A stretch of 64,000 nt of DNA. It comes from Megamonas funiformis. GTDB lineage: Bacteria; Bacillota; Negativicutes; Selenomonadales; Selenomonadaceae. Below, piece after piece: positions 1 to 9,130 of this stretch. The stretch is taken from NCBI RefSeq assembly GCF_010669225.1, contig NZ_CP048627.1, positions 1,067,292 to 1,131,291 on the forward strand, written 5' to 3'. Position 1 is the first letter of the stretch. Every line of letters begins with the position of its first letter. Below the pieces are notes generated by a model. It was not told where the DNA came from. It searched no databases and worked only from the letters and a program-made list of their open reading frames with translations. Made by a program: the position numbers and the translations under genes.

Positions 1-2394
1 AGCTTCATCAGACCAAGAAAGTGAAATATTAACTTGATGTTGTAGACGTTTATTAAGATTTTCGAGCATGATGCGAGCAATTTGACGTACTTGTTCTTTA
101 GTTAAAGCTTTGAATACGATAATATCATCAACACGATTTAAAAATTCAGGACGGAAATAATCTTTTAAGATATCGCGTACTAATTTTTCAGCTGTAGCAA
201 AATCTTCTTGATTTAAGATTTCATGACTACCTAAGTTTGATGTCATAATGATAACAGTATTTTTGAAGTTTACAACTCTACCTTTACCATCAGTTAAACG
301 ACCATCATCTAAGATTTGTAATAATACATTGAATACATCACGATGAGCTTTTTCAATTTCATCAAGTAAAATTACGCTATATGGACGACGACGAACTGCT
401 TCAGTGAGTTGACCACCTTCATCATAGCCAACATATCCTGGAGGAGCCCCAATTAAACGAGCTACAGAATGTTTTTCCATATATTCGCTCATATCGATAC
501 GAATAATACTGCGTTCATCATCAAATAGACTTTCAGCTAAAGTTTTTGCAAGTTCAGTTTTACCTACACCAGTAGGGCCGAGGAAAATGAAAGAACCAAT
601 TGGACGATTAGGGTCTTTGATACCAGCACGAGCACGAATAATAGCTTCACTTACGGCTTTTACAGCTTCATCTTGACCGACTACACGTTCATGAAGAACA
701 TCTTCTAAATGCACGAGTTTTTCTCTTTCACCTGTGAGCATTTTAGTAACAGGAATACCAGTCCAACGACTTACTACTTGGGCAATATCTTCTTCAGATA
801 CTTCTTCTTTTAAGAGACGATTGCCTTCTTCATCATGAACAGCTTTTTCCATTTCTTCAAGTTCTTTTTGAAGTTGTGGTAATTTACCGTATTTGATTTC
901 AGAAGCTTTGGCATAATCGCCACTGCGTTGAGCTTTTTCCATTTCCGTATTGGCACTATCCATTTCTTTTTTGATAGCACGTACACGAACAATACCTTGT
1001 TTTTCTCTATCCCATTTTGTTTTTAATTCATTTTCTTCATTTTGTAATTTAGTTTTTTCATCAATGAGTTTAGCAAGTTTTTCTTTAGATGCTTCATCAG
1101 TTTCTTTATTTAATGCTTCTTCTTCTATTTGTAATTGCATGATTTTACGACGCAATTTTTCAATAGGTTCTGGCATAGATTCGATTTCAGTACGAAGTTT
1201 AGCAGCAGCTTCATCAACTAAGTCGATAGCTTTATCTGGTAAAAATCTATCGGAGATATATCTATCAGATAATACAGCTGCAGAAACAAGTGCATTATCA
1301 CGAATTCTTACACCGTGATGAACTTCATAACGTTCTTTTAAGCCACGCAAGATAGAGATAGTATCTTCTACAGATGGTTGACCTACCATTACAGGTTGGA
1401 AACGACGTTCAAGAGCTGTATCTTTTTCAATATATTTACGGTACTCATTTAAAGTAGTAGCACCAATACAGCGGAGTTGTCCACGTGCTAACATTGGTTT
1501 TAATAAGTTACCAGCGTCCATAGCACCTTCAGTTGCGCCAGCACCTACTACAGTATGAATTTCATCGATGAATAATAAAATCTGTCCATCGGATTTAGAG
1601 ATTTCATTTAATACAGATTTTAGACGTTCTTCAAATTCACCACGATATTTAGCACCAGCGATTAATGAGCCCATATCAAGAGAATATAATGTTTTATTTT
1701 TTAGAGATTCTGGAACATCACCTGTTACGATACGGCGAGCTAAACCTTCAACGATAGCAGTTTTACCAACACCAGGTTCACCGATTAATACTGGGTTATT
1801 TTTAGTACGACGAGATAAGATTTCGATAGTACGGCGGATTTCTTCATCACGGCCAATAACAGGGTCGAGCTTACCAACTCTTGCCATAGCTGTTAAATCA
1901 CGACCGTATTTTTCAAGTGATTTATAACCACTTTCAGGATTATCACTATTTACATTTTGTTTACGTTCTGATTTGATTACAGCTTGAATTTTATTTTGAT
2001 GTAGATTAAATTCTCTACATAATGTTTGCATTTCGTCATCGCTATCGCTGACAATAGCTAATAATAAATGTTCTGTGCTTATATATTCATCGTTCATGTT
2101 TTCAGCGAGTTTTGCTGCTCTACCTAATACACGAACCATTTCTGTACTCATGCCTAAACGACTTTGACCTTTTACGCTAGGAATTTTTTTGAGTATTTGT
2201 TCTAATTTTGCTTTGAGCATAGGTAAATCTACTCTACATTCAGCAAAAATAGTAGCGAGTAAACCTTCTGGTTCTTTAATCAAAGCAGAAAGAACATGAG
2301 CAGATGTAATTTCTTGATGATAGCGAAGTGCTGCTTCTTGCTGTGCAGATTGCATAGCTTCTAAAACTTTTTGTGTATATTTTTCTTCACCCAT
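1..2394 (-). CDS. clpB: ATP-dependent chaperone ClpB, C-terminus cut by window edge
   Basis: ClpB is a cytosolic Hsp100 disaggregase that works with DnaK to pull proteins out of aggregates. My own reverse translation gives 798 codons with no stop before the window edge, against about 860 in the family, so roughly 60 C-terminal residues are missing. Domains in order: Clp N-domain (about 1-145), first AAA+ domain with Walker A GEPGVGKT (205-212), a long charged coiled-coil middle domain (about 400-520) typical of ClpB rather than ClpC, and second AAA+ domain with Walker A GPTGVGKT (606-613). The ATG start at 2394 has GGAGG 8-9 bases upstream. Monocistronic as far as visible, with its own sigma-A promoter overlapped by a repeat operator. 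Identification is secure. Confidence 0.97.
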   Translation of the reverse strand, partial: MGEEKYTQKVLEAMQSAQQEAALRYHQEITSAHVLSALIKEPEGLLATIFAECRVDLPMLKAKLEQILKKIPSVKGQSRLGMSTEMVRVLGRAAKLAENMNDEYISTEHLLLAIVSDSDDEMQTLCREFNLHQNKIQAVIKSERKQNVNSDNPESGYKSLEKYGRDLTAMARVGKLDPVIGRDEEIRRTIEILSRRTKNNPVLIGEPGVGKTAIVEGLARRIVTGDVPESLKNKTLYSLDMGSLIAGAKYRGEFEERLKSVLNEISKSDGQILLFIDEIHTVVGAGATEGAMDAGNLLKPMLARGQLRCIGATTLNEYRKYIEKDTALERRFQPVMVGQPSVEDTISILRGLKERYEVHHGVRIRDNALVSAAVLSDRYISDRFLPDKAIDLVDEAAAKLRTEIESMPEPIEKLRRKIMQLQIEEEALNKETDEASKEKLAKLIDEKTKLQNEENELKTKWDREKQGIVRVRAIKKEMDSANTEMEKAQRSGDYAKASEIKYGKLPQLQKELEEMEKAVHDEEGNRLLKEEVSEEDIAQVVSRWTGIPVTKMLTGEREKLVHLEDVLHERVVGQDEAVKAVSEAIIRARAGIKDPNRPIGSFIFLGPTGVGKTELAKTLAESLFDDERSIIRIDMSEYMEKHSVARLIGAPPGYVGYDEGGQLTEAVRRRPYSVILLDEIEKAHRDVFNVLLQILDDGRLTDGKGRVVNFKNTVIIMTSNLGSHEILNQEDFATAEKLVRDILKDYFRPEFLNRVDDIIVFKALTKEQVRQIARIMLENLNKRLQHQVNISLSWSDEA

Positions 2395-2524
2395 GATTTA
2401 TACCTCCAAGTCATGATGAGTAACATTTCGATTAATAATAGTATAAAAACAATAATATAGTAAACATAAATACTAAAGTAATAATTTATGTTATACTTTA
2501 GTTTCATATTTGCTTACAAAACAT

Positions 2525-2553
2525 ATTATAAAAGCTAAAAGTCAAATTGTCAA
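2525..2553 (-). promoter_or_regulatory. sigma-A promoter of clpB
   Basis: On the minus strand a perfect -35 TTGACA (2548-2553) lies 17 bases from a perfect -10 TATAAT (2525-2530), upstream of clpB. A fully consensus promoter for a heat-shock gene implies repression rather than activation, which fits the repeat structure overlying its -35. Read directly from sequence; activity is inferred. Confidence 0.8.
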
Positions 2554-2574
2554 ACATTATTTTGACTTTTTGAC
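2541..2574 (-). promoter_or_regulatory. Repeat operator over the clpB promoter (CtsR-box-like)
   Basis: On the plus strand the arm GTCAAATTGTCAAA (2541-2554) is followed by a 6-base loop and the arm TTTGACTTTTTGAC (2561-2574). Each arm is a tandem pair of GTCAAA/TTTGAC hexamers with a TT spacer, and the two pairs face each other, giving four half-sites. The structure covers the clpB -35 and the upstream part of the spacer. CtsR of low-GC Gram-positives recognises tandem GGTCAAA-type heptads, so a CtsR-like repressor is the obvious candidate, but the hexamers here start 8 rather than 10 bases apart. No CIRCE element is present. The repressor gene is not in this window. Confidence 0.6.
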
Positions 2575-2645
2575 ATTTATTTTTAAAAATTTTTTATCTA
2601 TACTAAAAATCTTTATATTATAATAAGATAGAGGTGATTTTATTT

Positions 2646-3158
2646 ATGGAAAGACTCATAGGATTTGCCCCATCTATTGATGAAAATTGTACAACTATTA
2701 TCTTAGGTTCAATGCCAAGTGTGAAATCTTTGGAACAGCAACAATATTATGCTCATCCTCAAAATAGATTTTGGAAATTAATGGCTATATTTTTTAATGA
2801 AGGAATAATACCAACTATTTATCAAGAGCGACTAGAATTATTGAGAAAAAATCATATTGCGCTATGGGACTCTATAGATTCTTGTATTCGAGAAGGTAGT
2901 TTAGATAGTGCTATTTGCGATGAAGTGCCAAATGATTTTAAAGCTTTATTTGCTAAATATCCTAAGATAAAGACTATTTGTTTTAATGGCGGAAAATCTT
3001 TTCAGTGCTTTAAGAAATATAATAAAGATATTTTAAAAGATAAAACATATACTTTTTATACTTTGCCATCTACAAGTCCAGCAAATGCTAAATTTCGTTT
3101 GCCGATGCTTCAAGAAGTTTGGCAACAAGCTTTAGCTAGACATATAAACAATAAATAG
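2646..3158 (+). CDS. DNA-deoxyinosine glycosylase (uracil-DNA glycosylase superfamily)
   Basis: A 170-residue protein with the N-terminal signature of the deoxyinosine/hypoxanthine-DNA glycosylase branch (family 6) of the UDG superfamily: LGSMPSVKSLEQQQYYAHPQ, then NRFW, and a late PSTSPANA motif like the second active-site loop of UDG-fold enzymes. It should excise hypoxanthine arising from adenine deamination in DNA. An in-frame GTG at 2634 lies inside the ribosome-binding site; the ATG at 2646 with GAGGTGAT eight bases upstream is the better start. It stands alone, divergent from clpB and convergent with lepB across a shared hairpin terminator. Family assignment is firm; exact substrate preference is known only from the family. 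Confidence 0.85.
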   Translation: MERLIGFAPSIDENCTTIILGSMPSVKSLEQQQYYAHPQNRFWKLMAIFFNEGIIPTIYQERLELLRKNHIALWDSIDSCIREGSLDSAICDEVPNDFKALFAKYPKIKTICFNGGKSFQCFKKYNKDILKDKTYTFYTLPSTSPANAKFRLPMLQEVWQQALARHINNK

Positions 3159-3173
3159 ATTTTATAAAATAAA

Positions 3174-3207
3174 AAAGGTACCTACAAAATATTTCATAGG
3201 TACCTTT
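3174..3207. terminator. Bidirectional terminator between glycosylase gene and lepB
   Basis: A perfect hairpin with arms AAAAGGTACCTA and TAGGTACCTTTT, flanked by A-runs and T-runs, so it can end transcription from both sides. Confidence 0.85.
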
Positions 3208-3216
3208 TCGTTATTA

Positions 3217-3753
3217 TCATGGTAATGTTCTTAATTTATCAAGTGGCCAGAAGATGAGTATTGCTTTACCTTTGATTAAATCAAATGGTACCATGCCTAC
3301 ATCAGCGAAACGACTATCTTCGGAATTATTGCGATTATCGCCCATTACAAAGATATGTCCTTCTGGTACAGTAGCCAGTGGATAATCGCCTCTAGTTGTG
3401 CTTAAGATATATGGTTCATTTTTTAATTCCCCATTTACATAAATATGACCATCTTTGATTTCAATAGTATCTCCAGGAATTGCAATTACACGTTTGATAA
3501 AATCACGGCTAGGGTCTTTTGGATATTGGAATACCAAGATATCACCGCGTTCAGGGTCATGTAAATTATAAATAAATTTATTAACGACTAAACGCTCTTG
3601 ATTTTGTAATGTCGGACGCATAGAAGGTCCATCAACTAAATATAATTCTACTACAAAATGACGAATGAATAAGGCTAAGACAACAGCGATAGCTATGGAA
3701 ATAACCCAATCTTTAATTTCACTACCTAAAGATGACTCTTTTTTATCAGCCAT
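3217..3753 (-). CDS. lepB: Signal peptidase I
   Basis: Type I signal peptidase of 178 residues (short, Gram-positive-like form). It cleaves signal peptides of secreted proteins at the outer face of the cytoplasmic membrane by a Ser/Lys dyad. One N-terminal membrane segment (about 14-32) is followed by the nucleophile motif DGPSMRPT with Ser44, the KRVIAIPGD box with the general-base Lys87, and the C-terminal box [11 protein letters not shown] (138-148). ATG start with GAGG eight bases upstream. It lies 75 bases downstream of rplS with an rplS terminator hairpin in between, so it depends on read-through or a weak promoter hidden in that gap. Confidence 0.95.
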   Translation of the reverse strand: MADKKESSLGSEIKDWVISIAIAVVLALFIRHFVVELYLVDGPSMRPTLQNQERLVVNKFIYNLHDPERGDILVFQYPKDPSRDFIKRVIAIPGDTIEIKDGHIYVNGELKNEPYILSTTRGDYPLATVPEGHIFVMGDNRNNSEDSRFADVGMVPFDLIKGKAILIFWPLDKLRTLP

Positions 3754-3780
3754 GATAATCCTCCCTCTACTAGAACATAC

Positions 3781-3816
3781 TAATAAAACAAAAGGGACTT
3801 GCCATAGGCAGTCCCT
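3781..3816 (-). terminator. Terminator after rplS
   Basis: On the minus strand the hairpin arms GGGACTGCC and GGCAAGTCCC (one bulge) are followed by a T-rich tract. It separates rplS from lepB. Confidence 0.75.
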
Positions 3817-3828
3817 CTTATGAAGATA

Positions 3829-4170
3829 TTAGCGTCTTTCTTTAATACGAGCAGCTTTACCAGTAAGGTTACGAAGATAATAAAGTTTTGCTCTACGAAC
3901 AATACCTCTACGAGTAACTTCGATTTTTGCAAGGCGTGGGGAATGTACTGGGAAAGTACGTTCAATACCAACACCATAAGAAATTCTTCTTACTGTGAAG
4001 TTTTCACGAACGCCAGAACCTTGGCGAGCGATTACAACACCTTCGAACATCTGAATACGTTCGTTGGATCCTTCAACTACTTTTACATGTACGCGAACGC
4101 TATCGCCAGGGATGAATTTAGGGATATCGTTACGTAATTGTTCCTGTTCTAAAGCCTGAATAATATTCAT
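3829..4170 (-). CDS. rplS: 50S ribosomal protein L19
   Basis: L19 (113 residues) sits at the 30S-50S interface of the ribosome. The sequence is full-length and typical: N-terminal [16 protein letters not shown], the [12 protein letters not shown] segment, and a basic C-terminus ending [12 protein letters not shown] start with GGAGGAAAAA upstream. In many bacteria rplS follows rpsP-rimM-trmD; here it is detached, with its own promoter and a structured leader, and is followed by lepB. The leader suggests autogenous control. Confidence 0.97.
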   Translation of the reverse strand: MNIIQALEQEQLRNDIPKFIPGDSVRVHVKVVEGSNERIQMFEGVVIARQGSGVRENFTVRRISYGVGIERTFPVHSPRLAKIEVTRRGIVRRAKLYYLRNLTGKAARIKERR

Positions 4171-4187
4171 TATTTTTCCTCCTTAAT

Positions 4188-4229
4188 TCAAACGTTCATA
4201 TAAGAATATCTCACAGCGGACCGTTTGTT
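4188..4229 (-). ncRNA. Possible L19 leader (autoregulatory RNA element) before rplS
   Basis: In the rplS 5' UTR, AAACG (around 4221-4225) pairs with CGTTT about 27 bases downstream, enclosing GTCCGCTG and a GATATTCTTATAT segment. Compact stems just before L19 genes of Firmicutes are catalogued as L19 leaders, bound by L19 itself. I match this by position and shape only; a covariance-model search with the Rfam L19_leader family would decide. Confidence 0.5.
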
Positions 4230-4241
4230 GCATACTAGGTT

Positions 4242-4270
4242 ATTTTATCATATAAAAATAGGCTATGCAA
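4242..4270 (-). promoter_or_regulatory. Promoter of rplS
   Basis: Minus-strand -35 TTGCAT (4265-4270) and -10 TAAAAT (4242-4247) with a 17-base spacer, just before the leader of rplS. Confidence 0.55.
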
Positions 4271-4297
4271 TATATTTTTTGGAGATTTTTCGAGAGT

Positions 4298-4326
4298 TTG
4301 ACAAATATTTTAGGATAATTTATATT
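4298..4326 (+). promoter_or_regulatory. Promoter of the TPP riboswitch/cytX transcript
   Basis: Consensus -35 TTGACA (4298-4303), 17-base spacer, -10 TATATT (4321-4326), placing the start of transcription immediately before the riboswitch. Confidence 0.75.
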
Positions 4327-4341
4327 AAAGGCAGAATATGA

Positions 4342-4425
4342 AAAAGGGAGCTTGTAGACAGGCTGAGAGGAAGTTGTGAACTTCGACCTATGACCTGATT
4401 TGGATAATGCCAACGTAGGGAAATA
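4342..4425 (+). ncRNA. TPP riboswitch (THI element)
   Basis: Conserved TPP aptamer landmarks occur in the right order: GGGAGC, GGCTGAGAGG, then GACCTATGACCTGATTTGG, GATAATGCC, and AACGTAGGGAAA. The element senses thiamine pyrophosphate and normally turns expression off when thiamine is plentiful. It is followed by a rho-independent terminator and then cytX, the arrangement for transcriptional attenuation. Confidence 0.95.
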
Positions 4426-4446
4426 TTAGTTTGATTACGTATTTTC

Positions 4447-4478
4447 AAGGAAATGGCATGGCTATTTCCTTTTTTTAT
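4447..4478 (+). terminator. Attenuator terminator of the TPP riboswitch
   Basis: Hairpin with arms AGGAAAT and ATTTCCT and a short inner GC stem, followed by seven T. It lies between the TPP aptamer and the transporter start, so ligand binding should favour termination here. Confidence 0.85.
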
Positions 4479-4512
4479 TTTTAAATATTTTTATTTTTTA
4501 TGAGGTGATTTT

Positions 4513-5739
4513 TTGTCTACATTTTTTACATCAACAAATAATTCTAGTTTTAATGTATCATTGATTTGGTTTGGTACAGCAGTCTCTGTGGCTGAAATCA
4601 TGACAGGAACTTTTTTAGCACCACTTGGCATGAAAGATGGATTTTTAGCTATTTTAGTAGGTCATGTAATTGGTGGAATTATTCTTTATTTAGCAGGGAT
4701 TATCGGTGCTAATAAACGTTGTAGTGCTTCTGAAAGTATTAATTTATCTTTTGGTAAGTTGGGTTCTGTTAGTTTCTCTCTATTAAATACTATTCAATTA
4801 ATAGGTTGGACTTCTATAATGACCATCATTGGGGCACAAGCTTTTAATAAATTAATGGCATCTTTATGGAATATGGGAGAAAATACTATTTTATGGACAA
4901 TTATTATAGGTCTTTTTCCTTGCATTTGGATTTTTAGTACAATGGATTTTGTAAGTAAGATAAATAAAGTAGTAATGCTTTGTTTATTGCTTGCTTCTTT
5001 ATATTTAGGTTTTGGGGCTGTAGTTTCTGCAAATGAAGTGGTAACTTCTTTAGATGAAAGTATGAGTTTTGGCATGGCGGTAGAATTAAATATTGCTATG
5101 TGTTTATCATGGATGCCAGTTATTTCAGATTATACAAGAACACTTAAAAATCAATCTACAGGTACATTGAGCTGTGTAGTGGCATATTGTTTTGGCAGTA
5201 TTTTAATGTATACAATTGGCTTAGGTAGTGCTGTTCATTATGGGATAACAGATATTTGTGATATTTTCATGTTATCTGGATTGGGTGTTATTTCTTTAGT
5301 TGTTATTTTATTATCTACAGTAACAACAAATTTCATTACGATAAATTCTTCAAGTATTTGTTTAAATCATATCAGTAATCAATTAGATGTAAAATATACA
5401 GCGTTTTTTGTATGTATAATTTCTACATTGCTTGCTATTTTCTTATCCATGGAACAATATGAAACTTTCCTTTATTTTATAGCAGCAACTTTTGCACCGT
5501 TATTTGCTATTGCTTTTTCTGAATATTTCTTTAGCTATAATATTTATCATCAAAATTCACTTATCACTGGTAAAAATTGTCTTTTATGGTTAATTGGTTT
5601 TATAGCTTATGAATTGTTGATTGATTACAGCACTTTTATTGGGATTACTGTGCCAGTTATGTTAGCTATAGCCATTATTAATATTTTTGTTAATCAATTG
5701 ATTGGAGCAAAAAAATTTAGTTTAAATAAGAGATATTAA
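4513..5739 (+). CDS. cytX: NCS1-family transporter, CytX-like (thiamine precursor HMP uptake)
   Basis: A 408-residue polytopic membrane protein of the NCS1 (cytosine/purine, thiamine, allantoin) family with about 12 hydrophobic segments. The N-terminal part with FGTAVSVAEIMTGTFLAP and the SDYTRTLK segment matches the CytX branch, assigned to uptake of hydroxymethylpyrimidine, the pyrimidine half of thiamine. The TPP riboswitch directly upstream supports that substrate strongly. The start is TTG at 4513 with GAGGTGAT at 4502-4509; no in-frame ATG is nearby. No thiamine biosynthesis gene is adjacent, so salvage is the visible function. Confidence 0.85.
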   Translation: MSTFFTSTNNSSFNVSLIWFGTAVSVAEIMTGTFLAPLGMKDGFLAILVGHVIGGIILYLAGIIGANKRCSASESINLSFGKLGSVSFSLLNTIQLIGWTSIMTIIGAQAFNKLMASLWNMGENTILWTIIIGLFPCIWIFSTMDFVSKINKVVMLCLLLASLYLGFGAVVSANEVVTSLDESMSFGMAVELNIAMCLSWMPVISDYTRTLKNQSTGTLSCVVAYCFGSILMYTIGLGSAVHYGITDICDIFMLSGLGVISLVVILLSTVTTNFITINSSSICLNHISNQLDVKYTAFFVCIISTLLAIFLSMEQYETFLYFIAATFAPLFAIAFSEYFFSYNIYHQNSLITGKNCLLWLIGFIAYELLIDYSTFIGITVPVMLAIAIINIFVNQLIGAKKFSLNKRY

Positions 5740-5789
5740 AAGTATTTTATTATTTAGCCATAAATCTAAAAGTAAACAACATAAATATA

Positions 5790-5818
5790 TTGACAAGGAT
5801 TTTTTCTTTTGCTAGACT
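5790..5818 (+). promoter_or_regulatory. Promoter of the glyQS T-box transcript
   Basis: -35 TTGACA (5790-5795), 17-base spacer, -10 TAGACT (5813-5818), just upstream of the T-box leader. Confidence 0.75.
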
Positions 5819-5824
5819 TTATGT

Positions 5825-6026
5825 ACAGCAATGAACTAGAAAAGTAACTTTAATCAGCGAGTAGTGATGGTGTAAGACTACAAAAAGTGAATGGCACTAG
5901 GGAGCTTTATAATAATAAATAACATTCTAAAGAGGACTTAAATATATTTAAGTCAATCAGGGTGGAACCGCGGGAATACATCTCGTCCCTGTAACATTTT
6001 GTTGTTACATGGGCGAGATTTTTTAT
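5825..6026 (+). ncRNA. T-box riboswitch, glycine-specific, before glyQS
   Basis: The invariant T-box AGGGTGGAACCGCG is at 5959-5972. Upstream is a stem I region with an AGTAGTGATGG segment and GAATGGCAC, which contains a GGC glycine codon in the expected specifier position (UGG overlaps it, but the downstream genes are glyQS). It senses uncharged tRNA-Gly and promotes read-through of the terminator when glycine is short. Boundaries are approximate: 5' end from the promoter, 3' end from the terminator. Confidence 0.95.
5980..6026 (+). terminator. T-box terminator before glyQ
   Basis: Long hairpin: ATCTCG pairs with CGAGAT, and TGTAACA with TGTTACA, followed by a run of T. The 5' arm follows the T-box bulge sequence, so the antiterminator would compete with it. 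Confidence 0.9.
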
Positions 6027-6059
6027 TTTGTCGCCCATGAATATCAAGGAGGTATATTT

Positions 6060-6938
6060 ATGACATTTCAGGAAATTATCCTGACTTTGCAGGAATTTTG
6101 GTCTAAGCAAGGCTGTATTTTAGCTCAACCTTATGACGTGGAAAAAGGTGCAGGTACTATGAACCCTTCTACATTTTTACGTGTACTTGGCCCTGAACCT
6201 TGGCATGTAGCATATGTAGAACCATCTCGTCGTCCAGCTGATGGTCGTTATGGTGAAAATCCTAACCGTTTATTCCAACATCATCAATTCCAGGTAATTA
6301 TGAAACCATCTCCTGATAATATTCAGGAACTTTATTTACAGAGCTTAGCAAAACTCGGTATCAATGAAAAAGAACATGATATCCGTTTTGTTGAAGATAA
6401 CTGGGAATCTCCAACACTTGGTGCTTGGGGTCTTGGTTGGGAAGTTTGGCTCGATGGTATGGAAATCACACAGTTTACTTATTTCCAACAAGTAGGTAGT
6501 GTTGATGTAAAACCTGTAGCTTCTGAAATCACTTATGGTCTTGAACGTATTGCAATGTATATTCAAGAAAAAGAAAATGTTTATGATATTGATTGGAATG
6601 GCACATACACTTATGGTGATGTATTCCATCAAAATGAATTTGAACAATCCACTTATAACTTTGAACTTGCAGATACTGCTCTTTTATTTGACCTTTTCGA
6701 TAAATACGAAAAAGAAGCTGTTCGCGTAATTGAGCTTGGCTATGTTCATCCAGCATATGATTATGTATTAAAATGTTCTCATACATTTAACTTGCTTGAC
6801 TCTCGTGGAGCAATCAGCGTATCTGAACGTACAGCGTTTATTTCTCGTGTACGTAATCTTGCTCGTCTTTGTGCTCAATGTTATTTAAAACAGCGTGAAG
6901 AACTCGGCTATCCTCTCTTGAAGAAAGGAGCAAAATAA
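6060..6938 (+). CDS. glyQ: Glycyl-tRNA synthetase alpha subunit
   Basis: The catalytic alpha subunit of the bacterial alpha2beta2 glycyl-tRNA synthetase (292 residues), which activates glycine and charges tRNA-Gly together with the beta chain. The sequence is typical from the start: [35 protein letters not shown], then [19 protein letters not shown], a class II motif region. An open frame extends upstream to 6009 through the T-box terminator, but ATG 6060 with AAGGAGG upstream is the evident start. It is followed after two bases by glyS and controlled by the glycine T-box. Confidence 0.97.
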   Translation: MTFQEIILTLQEFWSKQGCILAQPYDVEKGAGTMNPSTFLRVLGPEPWHVAYVEPSRRPADGRYGENPNRLFQHHQFQVIMKPSPDNIQELYLQSLAKLGINEKEHDIRFVEDNWESPTLGAWGLGWEVWLDGMEITQFTYFQQVGSVDVKPVASEITYGLERIAMYIQEKENVYDIDWNGTYTYGDVFHQNEFEQSTYNFELADTALLFDLFDKYEKEAVRVIELGYVHPAYDYVLKCSHTFNLLDSRGAISVSERTAFISRVRNLARLCAQCYLKQREELGYPLLKKGAK

Positions 6939-6940
6939 TA

Positions 6941-8998
6941 ATGGCTAAAGATTTATTATTAGAAATTGGTACAGAAGAAGTTCCTGCTCATTTTATGCCA
7001 GGAATTTTAGCTCAATTAAAAGAAAAAGCAACTGCAAAATTTCAAGAAATGCGTCTTGATTTTGATGAAGTAACAACTCTTGGTACACCTCGTAGAACTG
7101 CACTTTTAGTAAAAAATCTTGCAGAAACTCAGCAAGGTGCATCTAGTGAATATAAAGGCCCATCTACTGCTATCGCTTTTGATAAAGATGGCAATCCTAC
7201 AAAAGCAGCTATTGGTTTTGCTCGTGGCAAAAAAGTAGATGTTGCTGATTTAGTAGTAAAAGATGGTTATGTATATGCTGTTTCCAGCGAAGAAGGCAAA
7301 CAGACTGTAGAACTTTTACCTACTTTATTAAAAGAATTAGTAGAAGGTTTGAACTTCCCTAAAAATATGCGTTGGGGCGATTTAGATTTCCGCTTTGTAC
7401 GTCCACTTCGTTGGCTCGTAGCTTTGTATGATGAAGAAGTAATTGATTTTACAGTAGCTAATGTAACATCTGGTCGCGTATCTCGTGGTCATCGTTTCTT
7501 AAGTGAAGGCGATTTCACAATCAATAAAGCAAGTGATTATGAACAAGCTTGTAAAGATGCATTTATTATTGTAGACCAAGAAAAACGTCGCGATATCATC
7601 AAAGCACAGATTGAAGAAATTGCAAAAGCTCACAATGGTCATGCAGAAATCACGGAAGATTTATTAGAAGAAGTAATTTATCTTGTAGAATATCCAACAG
7701 CACTTTGTGGAACTTTTGAAGATAAATATCTTAAATTACCAAAAGAAGCAGTAATGACTCCAATGAGAGATCATCAACGTTATTTCCCTGTTTTAGATGA
7801 TAATAACAATTTATTACCATTATTTATTACAGTTCGCAATGGTGGCGATTATTGCTTAGATAAAGTACAGCATGGTAATGAACGTGTACTTCGTGCAAGA
7901 CTTGCTGATGCTCAATTCTTCTTTGATGAAGATAGAAAACATAGTCTTTATGATTATGTAGAAAAATTAAAAACTGTAGTATTCCAAGAAGGTCTTGGTA
8001 CAATTTATGATAAAGCTAATCGTTTAGCAGAACTTTCTGCTTTCATTGGCGAAAAAGTAAATGCTACAGAAGCTGAAATAAAAACAACTAAACGTGCTGC
8101 AATTTTAGCAAAAGCTGACCTTGTATCTGCTATGGTTTGTGAGTTCACTGAACTTCAAGGTATTATGGGTCGTGAATATGCACTTTTAGATGGTGAAGGT
8201 CAAGAAGTAGCAACTGCTATTTATGAACATTATATGCCACGTTTTGCAGGTGATGCAGAACCAGCTAGCGTAGCAGGTCGTCTTGTTTCTTTAGCTGATA
8301 AAATGGATAATATCGTAGCTACATTTAGCCGTGGACTTGTACCAACTGGTTCTCAAGATCCATTTGCACTTCGTCGTCAAGCTCTTGGCATTGTGCATAC
8401 AATCATTGAAGCAAACTACACTATTTCTATCAGTGAAATTGCAGATAAAGCAATGGATTTACTCAATATCACTGATAGTGAAAAACGTGCTGAAATCCAG
8501 AAAAATGTAGCAGAATTCTTCACTTTACGTCTTAAAAATGTACTTAGCGATAATGATGTTCGCTATGATATTATTGACGCTGTACTTGAAAATGCAGATG
8601 AAGTTGCAGGCACTTATGCTAAAGCTTGTGTAACAGCTCAAGAAATCGCTTCTGGCGTATTAAATGATGCAATTCAAGCTTTTGTACGTGTAGGTAACAT
8701 CAGCAAAAAAGCAGAAAATAATGTTATTAATGAAGCATTATTTACATTAGATGAAGAAAAAGCTCTTTATAATACTTATGTAGCAGTAGCTAAAGATGTA
8801 GAAACTGCTTTAAATAATAAAGATTATAAAACAGCTATTGATAAAATGCAGGAACTCACTGCACCAATCAATAATTTCTTTGATAATGTAATGGTTATGG
8901 ATAAAGACGAACAAATCAAAAATAATCGTCTTGCACTTCTTAAAAATATTGATACACTTATTAAATCTATTGCAGATTTCGGTAAAATCGTATTATAA
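6941..8998 (+). CDS. glyS: Glycyl-tRNA synthetase beta subunit
   Basis: The tRNA-binding beta subunit (685 residues, normal length) of heterotetrameric GlyRS. It begins KDLLLEIGTEEVPAHFM, carries TPMRDHQRYFPV in the middle, an HD-like region (RLVSLADKMDNIVATF), and ends in a DALR-type anticodon-binding domain (about 580-680). ATG start two bases after the glyQ stop, with AAGAAAGGAG in the end of glyQ as ribosome-binding site. Transcribed with glyQ under T-box control and closed by a strong terminator. Confidence 0.97.
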   Translation: MAKDLLLEIGTEEVPAHFMPGILAQLKEKATAKFQEMRLDFDEVTTLGTPRRTALLVKNLAETQQGASSEYKGPSTAIAFDKDGNPTKAAIGFARGKKVDVADLVVKDGYVYAVSSEEGKQTVELLPTLLKELVEGLNFPKNMRWGDLDFRFVRPLRWLVALYDEEVIDFTVANVTSGRVSRGHRFLSEGDFTINKASDYEQACKDAFIIVDQEKRRDIIKAQIEEIAKAHNGHAEITEDLLEEVIYLVEYPTALCGTFEDKYLKLPKEAVMTPMRDHQRYFPVLDDNNNLLPLFITVRNGGDYCLDKVQHGNERVLRARLADAQFFFDEDRKHSLYDYVEKLKTVVFQEGLGTIYDKANRLAELSAFIGEKVNATEAEIKTTKRAAILAKADLVSAMVCEFTELQGIMGREYALLDGEGQEVATAIYEHYMPRFAGDAEPASVAGRLVSLADKMDNIVATFSRGLVPTGSQDPFALRRQALGIVHTIIEANYTISISEIADKAMDLLNITDSEKRAEIQKNVAEFFTLRLKNVLSDNDVRYDIIDAVLENADEVAGTYAKACVTAQEIASGVLNDAIQAFVRVGNISKKAENNVINEALFTLDEEKALYNTYVAVAKDVETALNNKDYKTAIDKMQELTAPINNFFDNVMVMDKDEQIKNNRLALLKNIDTLIKSIADFGKIVL

Positions 8999-9012
8999 GA
9001 ATGATTGATAAA

Positions 9013-9056
9013 AGGCTAGGTAGTTAAATGTTAGGTTTAACTATCTAGCTTTTTTG
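9013..9056 (+). terminator. Terminator after glyQS
   Basis: Arms GCTAGGTAGTTAAA and TTTAACTATCTAGC (one G-T pair), followed by TTTTTTG. Confidence 0.9.
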
Positions 9057-9130
9057 TTATAATTATTGATATATAAATATTAAAAAAGATGAATATATCA
9101 CTTGGTAAATTCAAAGAAAGGGGCATTTTG

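Noticed and set aside
950-1927. Plus-strand open frames opposite clpB
   Set aside because: Antisense shadows of the ClpB coding sequence with low-complexity Ser-rich translations and no ribosome-binding sites.
2395-2645. CIRCE (HrcA) element before clpB
   Set aside because: No TTAGCACTC/GAGTGCTAA pair; the repeats present are of the GTCAAA type.
3820-4137. Plus-strand open frame opposite rplS
   Set aside because: Shadow of the ribosomal protein gene; no recognisable motifs.
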